A DNA stretch of 64,000 nucleotides, taken from contig DDXR01000058.1 of assembly GCA_002347565.1 (NCBI GenBank), forward strand, positions 61,523-125,522. Direction: 5' to 3'. Source of the stretch: a bacterium UBP2_UBA2255. Its GTDB lineage: Bacteria > Edwardsbacteria > AC1 > EtOH8. The notes under the pieces were generated by a model, which saw only the letters and a list, made by a program, of their open reading frames with translations, was not told where the DNA came from and did no database searches. A program made the translations under genes and the position numbers. Within the stretch, counting starts at the first letter, position 1. Every line of letters begins with the position of its first letter. This document shows, piece by piece, positions 27,004 to 35,496 of the stretch.

Positions 27004-27705
27004 TCACGTCTTCTTTTCCAGCAGCGCCAGGTACGTTTTCACCCGGACGTTCTTGGGGTCCTTGTTCAGGCACTCCTGCCACTTCTCCCGGGCCTTGTCC
27101 TTGTTGCCCTCCTTCAAAAAGGCCACTCCCATGAACAGCAGCGCTTCCAGGTAGTCGGGGTTGGAGTCCAGGATCGTCTTCAGCTCGGTCATGGCGTCGG
27201 CCGTCCGGCCCAGGTTCATCAGGCACTTGGCCAGCTTCAGCCGGACGTCGATGTACTTGGGGTTGATGGAGAGCGCCTTGGCGTACTCGTCGGCGGCCTC
27301 CCGGTCGTAACCGATGTCGTTGTAGGTGTCGCCCAGCTTGGCGTGGGTGCCGGCCAGCTGGTTGCGCACCCCCAGCGGCATCCCGCCCTTGACGTCCTCG
27401 GCGTCCGAGGCCTTGGTGAAGTGCGCCACCGACTCCTCGTAGCGCCCCAGCTCGTTGAGGGTGATGGCCAGGTTGAGGTGGGCCTCCACGTAGTTGGGGT
27501 TGAGCTGGATGCCCTCGCGGAACGCATTGACCGCCTCCTCGAACTCGCCGTTGAGGTAGTAGGCCAGCCCCAGCTGGTTGTAGATGTCGGCGAATTCCGG
27601 CGACAGCCGGATGGCCTTCTTGAACTCCTGGATGGCCTCGCCGTGCCGGCCCTTGGCGTAGAGCTCGCGCCCCAGCTTGAAATGCCGTTCGGTCTCGAAG
27701 TTCAT
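27004..27705 (-). CDS. Soluble TPR protein
   Basis: 233 residues made of about six TPR units, for example GRHGEAIQEFKKAIRLSPEF, GEFEEAVNAFREGIQLNPNY, DREAADEYAKALSINPKY and DKAREKWQECLNKDPKN. There is no signal peptide or membrane segment, so it is probably a cytosolic adaptor. It has its own promoter (27735-27763) and terminator, hence a single-gene unit. Partner unknown. Confidence 0.85.
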   Translation of the reverse strand: MNFETERHFKLGRELYAKGRHGEAIQEFKKAIRLSPEFADIYNQLGLAYYLNGEFEEAVNAFREGIQLNPNYVEAHLNLAITLNELGRYEESVAHFTKASDAEDVKGGMPLGVRNQLAGTHAKLGDTYNDIGYDREAADEYAKALSINPKYIDVRLKLAKCLMNLGRTADAMTELKTILDSNPDYLEALLFMGVAFLKEGNKDKAREKWQECLNKDPKNVRVKTYLALLEKKT

Positions 27706-27734
27706 GTCGGAACTATCGGTGGATTGATGACACT

Positions 27735-27763
27735 AGGATACGGCAAAACCGGGGATTTGTCAA
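27735..27763 (-). promoter_or_regulatory. Promoter of the soluble TPR gene
   Basis: -35 TTGACA (27758-27763), 17-nt spacer and -10 TATCCT (27735-27740). Confidence 0.7.
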
Positions 27764-27793
27764 GTGCAACTTTTCACAACCACCGCTCAACAT

Positions 27794-27877
27794 GTCATTC
27801 CCGCCCCGTGTCACCGCACGGGGTAAACTCCAGCGGGGATCCAGGAGACACTGGATGCCAGCTTTCGCTGGCATGAC
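27794..27877. repeat. GTCATTCCCGC...GGCATGAC palindromic element, copy 1
   Basis: An 84-nt element beginning GTCATTCCCGC and ending GCTGGCATGAC, with internal stems CCCCGTG/CACGGGG, ATCCAG/CTGGAT and TGCCAGC/GCTGGCA. It belongs to the widespread 'GTCATTCCCGCG..GGGAATCCAG' family of small non-coding mobile repeats. A second, shorter member sits at 59166-59220. It lies between the divergent-looking TPR promoter and the end of hemW; no gene is seen in 27764-27944. Confidence 0.75.
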
Positions 27878-27944
27878 AGCCGGGATGAACGATGGCGAAT
27901 GAAGGATGCCGCCTCCCTTCGATCTACGCGGCATGATGCATCCC

Positions 27945-29105
27945 TCAGGGTGACGATCGTCCGTCGCTCTCCGGCGCCAGCCGCGCCAGCACCCCGTCCG
28001 CCAGCAGCAGGCCGCGCCGGGAGAGCCTCGCGCGGCCGGACTCCTCGACGATCAGCCCCCCGCGCTCCAGCCGCCGCCACTGCTCCGGCGACAGCGACCG
28101 CGGCGGCGCCCCCCAGCGCGCGGTGAACGCGGCGAGGTCGATGCCCTCCGTCATCCGCAGGCCCAGCAACACCGCCTCGAACAGCCGCTGGCCGCGGGTG
28201 AGCGTCTCTTCGAACCCGCGCGCACTTTCGCCGTGTTCCGCTTTTTTCACGTATTCCATCGGATCAGTGACATTGGCCCAGCGCCGTCCCCCGAGGTGCG
28301 AGTGCGCCCCCGCCCCGAACCCGAGGTAGTCCCCGCAGTCCCAGTAGTTGAGGTTGTGCCGCGAGCGGTATCCGGGCCGGGCGAAGTTGGAGACCTCGTA
28401 GTGCCCGTAGCCCGCGGCGGCCGCCGTCTCGATCGCCGCCAAATACATGTCGGCCTCGACATCCTCGGGGACGCGCTCGATCTTCCCTTCCGCATTCAGT
28501 ATCCCGAATTCGGAATTCGGTTCGTAGGTCAGCGCGTACAGGGACAGGTGCTCGGGACCGAGGGCGATCGCCCGATCGAGGTCGCGCCGCCAGCCGTCCA
28601 GCGTCTGCCCCGGCAGGGCGAAGATCAGGTCGAGACCGATGTTGGCGAAGCCGGCGGCCCGCGCCAGGGAAAAGGACTCCGCCGCCCGCGCCGTGTCGTG
28701 GGGCCGGCCCATCAGCGCCAGCAGCGCGTCGTCGAACGACTGCACGCCCAGCGACAGCCGGTTGAATCCGAGCCGCCGCAGTCCGGCCAGCTGCGCGGGA
28801 TCGAGCGTCTCCGGGTTGCACTCGACGGTCAGCTCGGCGCCGGCGGCGGCCGGCGCCAGGCCGCGCAGCGCCGCGAGGATCTCACCGAGCTGCTGCGGCG
28901 ACAGGATGCTGGGCGTCCCGCCGCCGAAGTAGACCGTGTCAGAGAAGGTATCGAGCTTGACGGGCCTGGCACTGCGGATTTCGGCAACCAGCGCGCGGGT
29001 GTAGGACTCCAATATTGAATTGTCCCCGGCCGGGACCGAGTTGAACCCGCAGTACCGGCACTTGGACCGGCAGTAGGGGATGTGGACGTAGAACGAATGC
29101 GGCAC
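27945..29105 (-). CDS. hemW: HemW-like radical SAM protein
   Basis: 386 residues. It starts MPHSFYVHIPYC with the radical SAM motif CRSKCRYC right after, then GGGTPSIL, TVECNPETLD and RLSLGVQSFDD, all as in HemW (formerly called HemN-like). HemW is a heme chaperone for respiratory enzymes, not a true coproporphyrinogen oxidase. The C-terminal winged-helix domain (GLLLADGVLARL) is complete. The GTG at 29105 is chosen because the -10 box TACACT ends exactly 6 nt upstream. A long in-frame extension to 30161 is rejected because it runs through the next gene. Confidence 0.92.
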   Translation of the reverse strand: MPHSFYVHIPYCRSKCRYCGFNSVPAGDNSILESYTRALVAEIRSARPVKLDTFSDTVYFGGGTPSILSPQQLGEILAALRGLAPAAAGAELTVECNPETLDPAQLAGLRRLGFNRLSLGVQSFDDALLALMGRPHDTARAAESFSLARAAGFANIGLDLIFALPGQTLDGWRRDLDRAIALGPEHLSLYALTYEPNSEFGILNAEGKIERVPEDVEADMYLAAIETAAAAGYGHYEVSNFARPGYRSRHNLNYWDCGDYLGFGAGAHSHLGGRRWANVTDPMEYVKKAEHGESARGFEETLTRGQRLFEAVLLGLRMTEGIDLAAFTARWGAPPRSLSPEQWRRLERGGLIVEESGRARLSRRGLLLADGVLARLAPESDGRSSP

Positions 29106-29111
29106 GGGGGA

Positions 29112-29140
29112 AGTGTAGCACACCGGATCATTTTTGGCAA
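29112..29140 (-). promoter_or_regulatory. Promoter giving a leaderless hemW transcript
   Basis: -35 TTGCCA (29135-29140), 17-nt spacer and -10 TACACT (29112-29117), then 6 nt to the GTG start. Confidence 0.7.
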
Positions 29141-29151
29141 CGGCATTCACC

Positions 29152-29180
29152 TTGACTTTTCCCGCGAAATCTGACAAGAT
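29152..29180 (+). promoter_or_regulatory. Promoter of the surface-signalling operon
   Basis: -35 TTGACT (29152-29157), 17-nt spacer and extended -10 TGA-CAAGAT (29175-29180). Six bases then precede the ATG at 29187. It is back-to-back with the hemW promoter. Confidence 0.7.
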
Positions 29181-29186
29181 TGGAGC

Positions 29187-30965
29187 ATGAGCTTTATCCC
29201 GCCGTTGACCATGGCCCTGCTGGCCGCCTTGGCGTCCGCAGCGGTGGAACCGTTCATCCCGGCGGACGCCGGCGGTCCCGTCACCATTCTTTCGCCCCTG
29301 CCCGACTCGGCGGTGGCGGCCGGGGAGCCGCTGGAGATCTCGCTGCTGCTGGACGGGCTGGACGGGCTGGAGCACCGGCTGTTCCTGGACGGCGACGACG
29401 TCACGGCGCGGGCCGAGATCACCGGCGAGTACGTGTTCTGGCTGTCGGGCGAGGCGGCGGCCGGGCCGTACCAGGCGATGTTCCTGGCTCTTGACGGTGG
29501 CGACACCGTGCATGCCGAGCGATGGACGTTCACCGTCGCGGAGCCCGACACGCAGCGGCTTGCCGAACCGCACCCGGCCGGCGGCCTGCCGCCCCTCCCG
29601 CTGGAGGTGTCGGTCACCGCCGGCGCGCAGTACGGACGCTGCGGGCAGGACACCGCCGGCCTGGGGCTGACCTACCCGGTCGGCGCCTGGCCGGCGGCCG
29701 AGTTCTCCGTCTCCGGCCCGCTGGCCGGCGGCATGCTGAGCGCCTACGCCGGGTACGATCCGTCGTACGACCGGGCGCCGCACGGGCTGGCCCAGTGGAG
29801 CGCGGCGGGCTTCGACCTGTCGCTGGGCGAGTTCTACCCCGACATCTCGGAGTTGGCCTTCTCCGGCGTCACCCCGCTGGGCGGGCTGCTGGAATTGCGG
29901 CGGGCGGGGCTGGAGATGGCGCTGACGGCCTGCCGCACCCAGGCCGCCGACACCGGACTGCAGTCGTTCGCGCAGTTCCTCTACGGCGGCCAGGCGCGGG
30001 CCGCGCTGTGGGACAGCCTGCGGCTGTCCGCCGGGTGGCTGGGCGGGTTCGACGACCCATCCTCCCTGCCCGACTCGGTCCGCTGGAAGCGCAGCGTCTT
30101 CGTCTATACTGACACCCTGTTCGGTCTGGCCGACTCGATCGTCTCGGTCGACAGCCTCCATCCCGGCAGGAACCGCATTCTCTGGCTGGGCGCCGAGTAC
30201 GCGCCGTCACGATTGTCGCTGCGGGCCGAGGCCGCCCGTTCCGTCTTACTGCCGGACAGCGGGGGCGCGGCCGCCGGTCTGGCCTTCACGCTGTCGTCGC
30301 GGTTCAGGCTCGGCGCCCATCGGATCGAGCTCGGGTACTCGTCGCTGGGCGACCGCTACCAGAGCTTCGGCAACCCGTACGCCGAGCCGTCACGCAATGA
30401 GCTCTGGCTGCGGCACCAATCGGAACTGGGCGGCGGGCTCTCGGCGGAACTCGAAGGCGCGGCGTACGAGGTGGCGGCGGACTCGGCGGACGGGATCAGC
30501 CGCCGCGTCGGGGCGGCCATCGGCTTCGCGGGCGGCGCGCTGCGCTCTTCCTCGGTACGGATCGACTACCAGGCCCGGCCCTATGCCGCCTATCTCACCC
30601 AATCGCGCTCGGTGTCCCTGGCCGCATCGGTTGCCGCAGGGCCCTGCCGCATCTCGCCCTCCTACGCGTACACGTCATCATCAAGCGACCGGCTGACGCA
30701 GTCGCACACGGCTGCGGTGGAGATCGCCTTCCCCCCGGGGCGGCCGCTCGGGGTGAGGCTGGGCGTTCAGTACTACCAGCTGCGGGATAACGCCGGCTCG
30801 GCGGACCAGGACAGGATGGCCCCCTATTTCAAGTGCTCCTGGCGTGTGGACCCGAGCAGCACTGTCGATTTCTGGGCCAGGCACATCGCCAAGAGCGACC
30901 GCATCGATCCGGCGAGAAGTTACCGGCAATCGGTGCTGGCGCTCCAGGCCACCAGGCGGTTTTAG
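29187..30965 (+). CDS. Outer-membrane beta-barrel protein with N-terminal Ig-like domain
   Basis: 592 residues with a signal peptide (~1-18). An N-terminal beta-rich domain (GGPVTILSPLPDSAVAAGEP) resembles Ig-like modules. From about residue 130 there are alternating amphipathic strands to the end. The last residues (VLALQATRRF) end in Phe, the usual barrel-closing signature recognised by the Bam complex. I do not recognise the family. It is the first gene of a plus-strand series with a FecR-domain protein, sigma factor, anti-sigma factor and Ig-repeat protein, which suggests a surface-sensing role. Confidence 0.75.
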   Translation: MSFIPPLTMALLAALASAAVEPFIPADAGGPVTILSPLPDSAVAAGEPLEISLLLDGLDGLEHRLFLDGDDVTARAEITGEYVFWLSGEAAAGPYQAMFLALDGGDTVHAERWTFTVAEPDTQRLAEPHPAGGLPPLPLEVSVTAGAQYGRCGQDTAGLGLTYPVGAWPAAEFSVSGPLAGGMLSAYAGYDPSYDRAPHGLAQWSAAGFDLSLGEFYPDISELAFSGVTPLGGLLELRRAGLEMALTACRTQAADTGLQSFAQFLYGGQARAALWDSLRLSAGWLGGFDDPSSLPDSVRWKRSVFVYTDTLFGLADSIVSVDSLHPGRNRILWLGAEYAPSRLSLRAEAARSVLLPDSGGAAAGLAFTLSSRFRLGAHRIELGYSSLGDRYQSFGNPYAEPSRNELWLRHQSELGGGLSAELEGAAYEVAADSADGISRRVGAAIGFAGGALRSSSVRIDYQARPYAAYLTQSRSVSLAASVAAGPCRISPSYAYTSSSSDRLTQSHTAAVEIAFPPGRPLGVRLGVQYYQLRDNAGSADQDRMAPYFKCSWRVDPSSTVDFWARHIAKSDRIDPARSYRQSVLALQATRRF

Positions 30966-31000
30966 GGAACGCGCGCGCCACCGGACGACTCTAACGGAGT

Positions 31001-32521
31001 ATGAAGCCGCAACGTAATTTTCGGCACCATAGCCAGATGCGCAATGCATTGCTTTTCATGGGATTGTCCGCCGGGCTGGCGATGCCGGCCCAGGCACTGG
31101 GCCAGGACACCATCGCCGCTGTCACGCTCTGCGCCGGGGATTGCCGCATCCGCCATGGCGCGGAAAGCGACGAGGCCGATATCGACCGGCCGCTGTATGC
31201 GGGCGATTCGGTCCTGACCGGCAGGAATTCGCGGATCGAGATCGGCTTCGGCGACGGCTCCCGGATCCGCCTGGCGGAAAACACCAGGTTCATGATCCGG
31301 CGCGCCGGGGCCGACCGCAGCTTCCACCTGGCGGCCGGCAAGTGTTGGGCCTCGGTGACCAAGCTGGCGGAACGGGCGCGGTTCGAGGTCACGTCGCCGA
31401 CCGCTGTGGCCGGCGTGCGCGGAACGGTCTTCAAGGTCGAGGCCGGCGGCGACTCCACTTCCCGGGTGGCGGTCGAGGAGGGCGAGGTCGAGCTGCACAA
31501 TCCGCTGCTGCCGGGGCGCCAGGTCCGGCTGGCGGCGCGGCAGGAGGCGTTCGTCAGGCGCCGGGCCGACCCCACGGCACCGCGGGCGTTCGACCCCGAC
31601 CGGCAGCCGCGCTGGGAGCGTTTCACCCGCCGGATGTTCCACGACCTGGCCAAGTCAGCGCGCGGCCTGTCGTCCGGCGCCGTGCGGGTCGCGCAGGGCC
31701 ATGAGAAGCTGGTGCAATCGGCCCGGAACCTCCTGGCCAGGGCCGGGCGCGAACCTCCCGGCCACGACAGGCGGGCCAGCGAACTCGCCCGCCTGCAGCG
31801 GGCCGCGTCCGAGAACCAGCGTTCGTTCCGCCTGCTGTCGCTCCGCGCCGAGCGGCGCTTCCGCCAGGCGGCAATCCTCGGCCGCCGGATCGAGGAGCCG
31901 GGCGACGCTGCGGCACTGGCTGCCGAGGTGGATGACCTCAAATCCGGGATCGACCGCGCCTCCGAGCGGTTCGAGGCGGCCGATGCGCCGCTCTCTTCCC
32001 TGCTGGCGGAGCTGGAGCAGATCCTCGGCAACGATGCGCCGGGCGACGGCCCGATCGACGCGGCCCGGGCCCTGGCCAGGCTGCGGGAGCTGGAGGGAAG
32101 GGCCGCACTGCCGCCGGCCGAGGTGGACCGCATCGGGCGGGCGGAATCCGCCATGTCCGAGTTCCTGCGCGAGGCCGCCGCGATCAGGGCCCTGGCCCCC
32201 TCCCGCCCGCTGCTGGCCGGGGAGCAGTTGTCGGATCTCCGGCGCCGCTTCGCCCTGTTCAAGCAGGCCAGCGGTTCCTTCGCCTTTCCGGCGCTGGAGC
32301 GTCTGCTGTCGGAAGCCCGGGCCGCGGGGTCCGAGGCCCGCCGGCTGGCGGCCGGCCTCGCCGGGGACGCGGGAGCGGCCGAGAGCTCGGCCCGCGTCAC
32401 CTCCTCGCTCCGCTCCGCCTCCTCGCTCTGGCAGCGGGCGCTGCGGCTGGCCCGCCAGGGTCAATCCGTGGAGCGAATGATGCTGGAGGCCGACGCCATC
32501 ATCAAGAACGCCGAGCGATGA
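31001..32521 (+). CDS. Secreted FecR-domain protein with long helical tail
   Basis: 506 residues. A signal peptide is preceded by a short basic stretch; the ATG at 31037 is an alternative start. A FecR domain covers about residues 40-170: GDSVLTGRNSRIEIGFGDGSRIRLAENT, then FEVTSPTAVAGVRGTVF. The remaining ~300 residues are strongly helical and charged, likely coiled coil (for example ASELARLQRAASENQRSFRL). FecR domains in the periplasm usually relay or form part of sigma-factor signalling or bind polymer. Here the domain is followed directly by a sigma/anti-sigma pair, unlike the usual order where FecR itself is the anti-sigma factor. Confidence 0.82.
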   Translation: MKPQRNFRHHSQMRNALLFMGLSAGLAMPAQALGQDTIAAVTLCAGDCRIRHGAESDEADIDRPLYAGDSVLTGRNSRIEIGFGDGSRIRLAENTRFMIRRAGADRSFHLAAGKCWASVTKLAERARFEVTSPTAVAGVRGTVFKVEAGGDSTSRVAVEEGEVELHNPLLPGRQVRLAARQEAFVRRRADPTAPRAFDPDRQPRWERFTRRMFHDLAKSARGLSSGAVRVAQGHEKLVQSARNLLARAGREPPGHDRRASELARLQRAASENQRSFRLLSLRAERRFRQAAILGRRIEEPGDAAALAAEVDDLKSGIDRASERFEAADAPLSSLLAELEQILGNDAPGDGPIDAARALARLRELEGRAALPPAEVDRIGRAESAMSEFLREAAAIRALAPSRPLLAGEQLSDLRRRFALFKQASGSFAFPALERLLSEARAAGSEARRLAAGLAGDAGAAESSARVTSSLRSASSLWQRALRLARQGQSVERMMLEADAIIKNAER

Positions 32522-32567
32522 CGGCGGCGCGATCGGGCGGAACCGGCGCCGCGCCGGAGAGCCCCGC

Positions 32568-33098
32568 ATGACCGGGCCCGGACGGGAGAAGCCAGCGTTC
32601 GACAGCGTGATCGAGGGCTACGGACGGCGGCTGTACAACCTGATGCTGCGGCTGACCGCCGACCGGCACCATGCCGAGGATCTGGCCCAGGACGTGCTGC
32701 TGATCGCCTGGCGCGAGTATCCGAAGTTCCGCGGCGATAGCGACGTCTTCACCTGGCTGTACCGCATCGCCATCAACCACCATCGCCGGTTCCTGCGCCG
32801 GATGAGGTTCAAGCGGTGGCTGGGACTGGACGAAGCCGAGCAAGCCGGATGGCTGGCGGGCGAGGATCCCGACGGAGCCGAGTCGGGTGAGCGCCGGGAA
32901 AAGGTTGCGGCGGCCGTCGCCTCCCTGCCGCCGGAGTTCCGCGAAGCGGTGGCGCTGTTCTACTACGAGGATCGCGACTGCCGGCGCATCGCCGGGATCC
33001 TGGGATGCAGCGAGGGAACCGTGAAATCGAGGTTGTGGCGCGGCCGGAAGATGCTGGCCGCCAGGCTGAGGGGATACATCGGAGAAACGGAGGGCTGA
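32568..33098 (+). CDS. ECF-type RNA polymerase sigma factor
   Basis: 176 residues. Region 2 (YNLMLRLTADRHHAEDLAQDVLLIAW, then DVFTWLYRIAIN) and region 4 (LPPEFREAVALFYYEDRDCRRIAGILGCSEGTVKSRLWRGRKML) are both complete; there is no region 3, as in the ECF group. It lies 3 nt before the anti-sigma gene, the usual coupled arrangement. It probably activates this operon or surface genes; no second promoter with an obvious ECF -35 (AAC) element was found. Confidence 0.93.
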   Translation: MTGPGREKPAFDSVIEGYGRRLYNLMLRLTADRHHAEDLAQDVLLIAWREYPKFRGDSDVFTWLYRIAINHHRRFLRRMRFKRWLGLDEAEQAGWLAGEDPDGAESGERREKVAAAVASLPPEFREAVALFYYEDRDCRRIAGILGCSEGTVKSRLWRGRKMLAARLRGYIGETEG

Positions 33099-33101
33099 AT
33101 C

Positions 33102-33767
33102 ATGTCCTGTCTGCACATCGAGGAATACCTGCGCCGGCATCCGGAGGACGACCTGACCGAGGAGGCGGCCGCCCATTTGCGGGGCTGCGCCGACTGCCGG
33201 ACCCGCTACCGGGAGATCACCGGGCTGGACGCGTTGCTTGCCGCGCTGACGCCGTCGCAGCTGCCGCCGTACTTCGAGGCCAGGCTGCGGGCCGCCCAGC
33301 GGCGGGAGGACCGACCGGCCCGCGCCCTCCGCCCCATGCTGGCCCCGCTGGCAGCGGCCGCTGCCGGTCTGACGCTGGTCCTATTCTGGCCGGCGCGTCC
33401 CGACGGCGACCGGGGCCTGGCCGAACGACGCGGTTCGGCGCCGCCGCCGCTGCCTGCCGCCGTTCCCGGGCTGGCGGCTGCCGGACGACTGATCATGCCG
33501 GTGTGGCCGGGCGACGGCGACGCGGTCTGCCGCAGCGACCTGACCATCACAGCCGCGATGTCTCCGCCAGCGAGCGCCGCTGCCCTGACGGTCGCGGTCG
33601 ATAACATCGACCTGACGGCGGCGTCTGATATCGGCGACGAGTACGTCGCTGTCTCGCCCCGGGGCCTGCCGGCCGGCCGGCATACCGTCACCGTTTCCCT
33701 GGCACAGCCGGATGGGACGACCCGGTCGGCTTCCTGGTCGTTCTATCTCCTGGAGGACGCATCATGA
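33102..33767 (+). CDS. Zinc-finger anti-sigma factor
   Basis: 221 residues. The N-terminal ASD/zf-HC2 motif is HLRGCADC (H-x3-C-x2-C), with the preceding EEYLRRHPEDDLTEE helix. A single transmembrane segment lies at about 78-92 (PLAAAAAGLTLVLFW). A periplasmic domain of ~120 residues follows and looks like an Ig-type beta sandwich. It would hold the sigma factor at the inner membrane until a signal arrives. The stop overlaps the next start by 4 nt (ATGA). Confidence 0.88.
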   Translation: MSCLHIEEYLRRHPEDDLTEEAAAHLRGCADCRTRYREITGLDALLAALTPSQLPPYFEARLRAAQRREDRPARALRPMLAPLAAAAAGLTLVLFWPARPDGDRGLAERRGSAPPPLPAAVPGLAAAGRLIMPVWPGDGDAVCRSDLTITAAMSPPASAAALTVAVDNIDLTAASDIGDEYVAVSPRGLPAGRHTVTVSLAQPDGTTRSASWSFYLLEDAS

Positions 33768-35422
33768 AGCAGCTGATTGCTCTTTGCGCGCTGCTCTGCG
33801 CCGCCGCGGCGTACGCCGGCGGCCTGGAGGTGTCGCCGAACCCGGCGACCGCCGCGCCCGGGTCCCGGCTCAGGTTCACCGCCCCGGACGCGCCGGGGCC
33901 GGTCGCCTGGCGGGTCATTCCCGGCCGGCTCGGAACCATCGATGGCGCGGGGCTGTTCACCGCCTCCAACCTGACCGGCAGCGGTGTCGTCCGCGCCGTC
34001 TCTGCCGGGCCCGACGGGGTGGAGCGAGTCGGACATGCCGCGGTGCGGGTGGTCGATGACGGACGCCGGCGGCTGTCCGTGACGGTGTTCCCGCGCCAGG
34101 AAGACATCCGGATCGGCGGGTCCGCCAGCTTCTCCGCCGAAGCATCCGGCCCGGAAGGCGTCATCACAGAGGATGCCGCGGTATCCTGGAGGGTCGTCCC
34201 GGAAACGCTGGGTGACATTTCCGCAGCCGGCGTCTTCACCGCCCGCGCACCGGGCGAGGGACGGGTGGTGGCCGTCGCCCGCAGCGGCGATGCCCGGGGC
34301 ATGGGCCAGGCCAGGATACGCGTCGCGGCTGCTGCGGCCGCCGGGCAGCCGGCCGTTTCCCTGTCGCCAAGGAGGGCCTCCGTCGCCCCCGGGGGGACGC
34401 AGCTTTTCACCGCATCGTTTACGGGGCCAGTTGGCGCTGCCGAGGCGCCGCGGTTCGAGGTCGACCCGCCCTGGCTGGGGACGATCGACGCCTCGGGCCT
34501 GTTCACGGCCGGCGCCGAACCCGGCACGGGCGTGGTCCGCGCCATCGCGGCCGGCGGCGCAAGCAAGGCCTTGGTGACTGTCCGATCCGAAGGCCGGACC
34601 CTGACCGTGCGCCTGACTCCGCGCCAGGTTTCTCTTCGGCCCGGCCAGGCGGTGCAGTTCGACGCTCAGGCTTTTGACCGCGAGGGCCTCCCTGTTCCGG
34701 TGGCCGGTTGGCGCTGGCGCGTCGTTCCCGAGCGGCTGGGCACGGTCACACCGAATGGCCTGTTCACCGCCCCCGGACGGTCGGGAAGCGGACGGGTGGT
34801 GACCCAGCTGCCGGCGTCGCTGGGGACAGGCAGCGACGCCGCCGTCGTGGTGGTCCGCCCCGGCGCGCCGAATCGCGTGCAGGTCGACCCGCCCAAGGCG
34901 CTGGTGAGGCCGGGGGAGACGCAACAGTTCTCGGCAGAGGTCGTCGGGCCGGACGGCGCGCCCAGACCGGACCTGCGGGTCGGCTGGAAGGTTCATCCGC
35001 CGGGACTGGGCACGATCACGCCGGCCGGGCTGTTCACTGCCGGAACGTCCTCGCGGCTGGGCGCAGTGATAGCGCTGGTGCCGCCCGACCAGGGAGGCGG
35101 CCGCGGCACCGCGGGCGTCGCGGTGTCGAGCTACGCGGTTCGCATCGACGGAGTGCGCCCCCGCCACGTCGATGCCGGCCAGCCGGAACAATTCACCGCT
35201 GCGATTCGCGACGCCGGCGGCAACCCCGTGTCGAACGCGATCCTTCAATGGTCGCGCAGCTCGGCGTCACCGGGCTTCGGATCGATCGACCCTGCCTCCG
35301 GACTCTTCACGGCCGGCCAGCCCCTGGCATCGCAGGTCGAGGGATTCGTGTACGTACGGGTGCTGCTCAACGGCCTGGTGATCGGCGGCGACGGCCTCAA
35401 GGTGGTCGTCCACCGCCGGTAG
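33764..35422 (+). CDS. Secreted protein of tandem Ig-like (Big-type) repeats
   Basis: 552 residues: signal peptide (~1-18) followed by about five repeats of roughly 90-100 residues. Each carries a 'W.V.P..LGTI...GLFTA' block: RLGTIDGAGLFTA, TLGDISAAGVFTA, WLGTIDASGLFTA, RLGTVTPNGLFTA, GLGTITPAGLFTA and a diverged final GFGSIDPASGLFTA. Such blocks occur in bacterial Ig-like domains of surface proteins. There is no membrane anchor or sorting domain. Translational coupling to the anti-sigma factor suggests it is a sensor partner or an envelope component under the same control. Confidence 0.82.
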   Translation: MKQLIALCALLCAAAAYAGGLEVSPNPATAAPGSRLRFTAPDAPGPVAWRVIPGRLGTIDGAGLFTASNLTGSGVVRAVSAGPDGVERVGHAAVRVVDDGRRRLSVTVFPRQEDIRIGGSASFSAEASGPEGVITEDAAVSWRVVPETLGDISAAGVFTARAPGEGRVVAVARSGDARGMGQARIRVAAAAAAGQPAVSLSPRRASVAPGGTQLFTASFTGPVGAAEAPRFEVDPPWLGTIDASGLFTAGAEPGTGVVRAIAAGGASKALVTVRSEGRTLTVRLTPRQVSLRPGQAVQFDAQAFDREGLPVPVAGWRWRVVPERLGTVTPNGLFTAPGRSGSGRVVTQLPASLGTGSDAAVVVVRPGAPNRVQVDPPKALVRPGETQQFSAEVVGPDGAPRPDLRVGWKVHPPGLGTITPAGLFTAGTSSRLGAVIALVPPDQGGGRGTAGVAVSSYAVRIDGVRPRHVDAGQPEQFTAAIRDAGGNPVSNAILQWSRSSASPGFGSIDPASGLFTAGQPLASQVEGFVYVRVLLNGLVIGGDGLKVVVHRR

Positions 35423-35448
35423 CGGCCGCGGCAAGGGACCAGAAAAAA

Positions 35449-35475
35449 CGAAACGCCCCCGCCGGGGGCGTTTCG
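35449..35475. terminator. Terminator between converging genes
   Basis: CGAAACGCCCCC / GGGGGCGTTTCG stem with a three-base loop. It is preceded by an A-run, serving the plus-strand signalling operon and the minus-strand membrane protein gene. Confidence 0.8.
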
Positions 35476-35496
35476 CCTTTCGGGCGCGCCGCGCCG

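Noticed and set aside
27945..30161. hemW start at 30161
   Set aside because: Would overlap the barrel gene on the other strand; the GTG at 29105 gives the standard N-terminus and a promoter.
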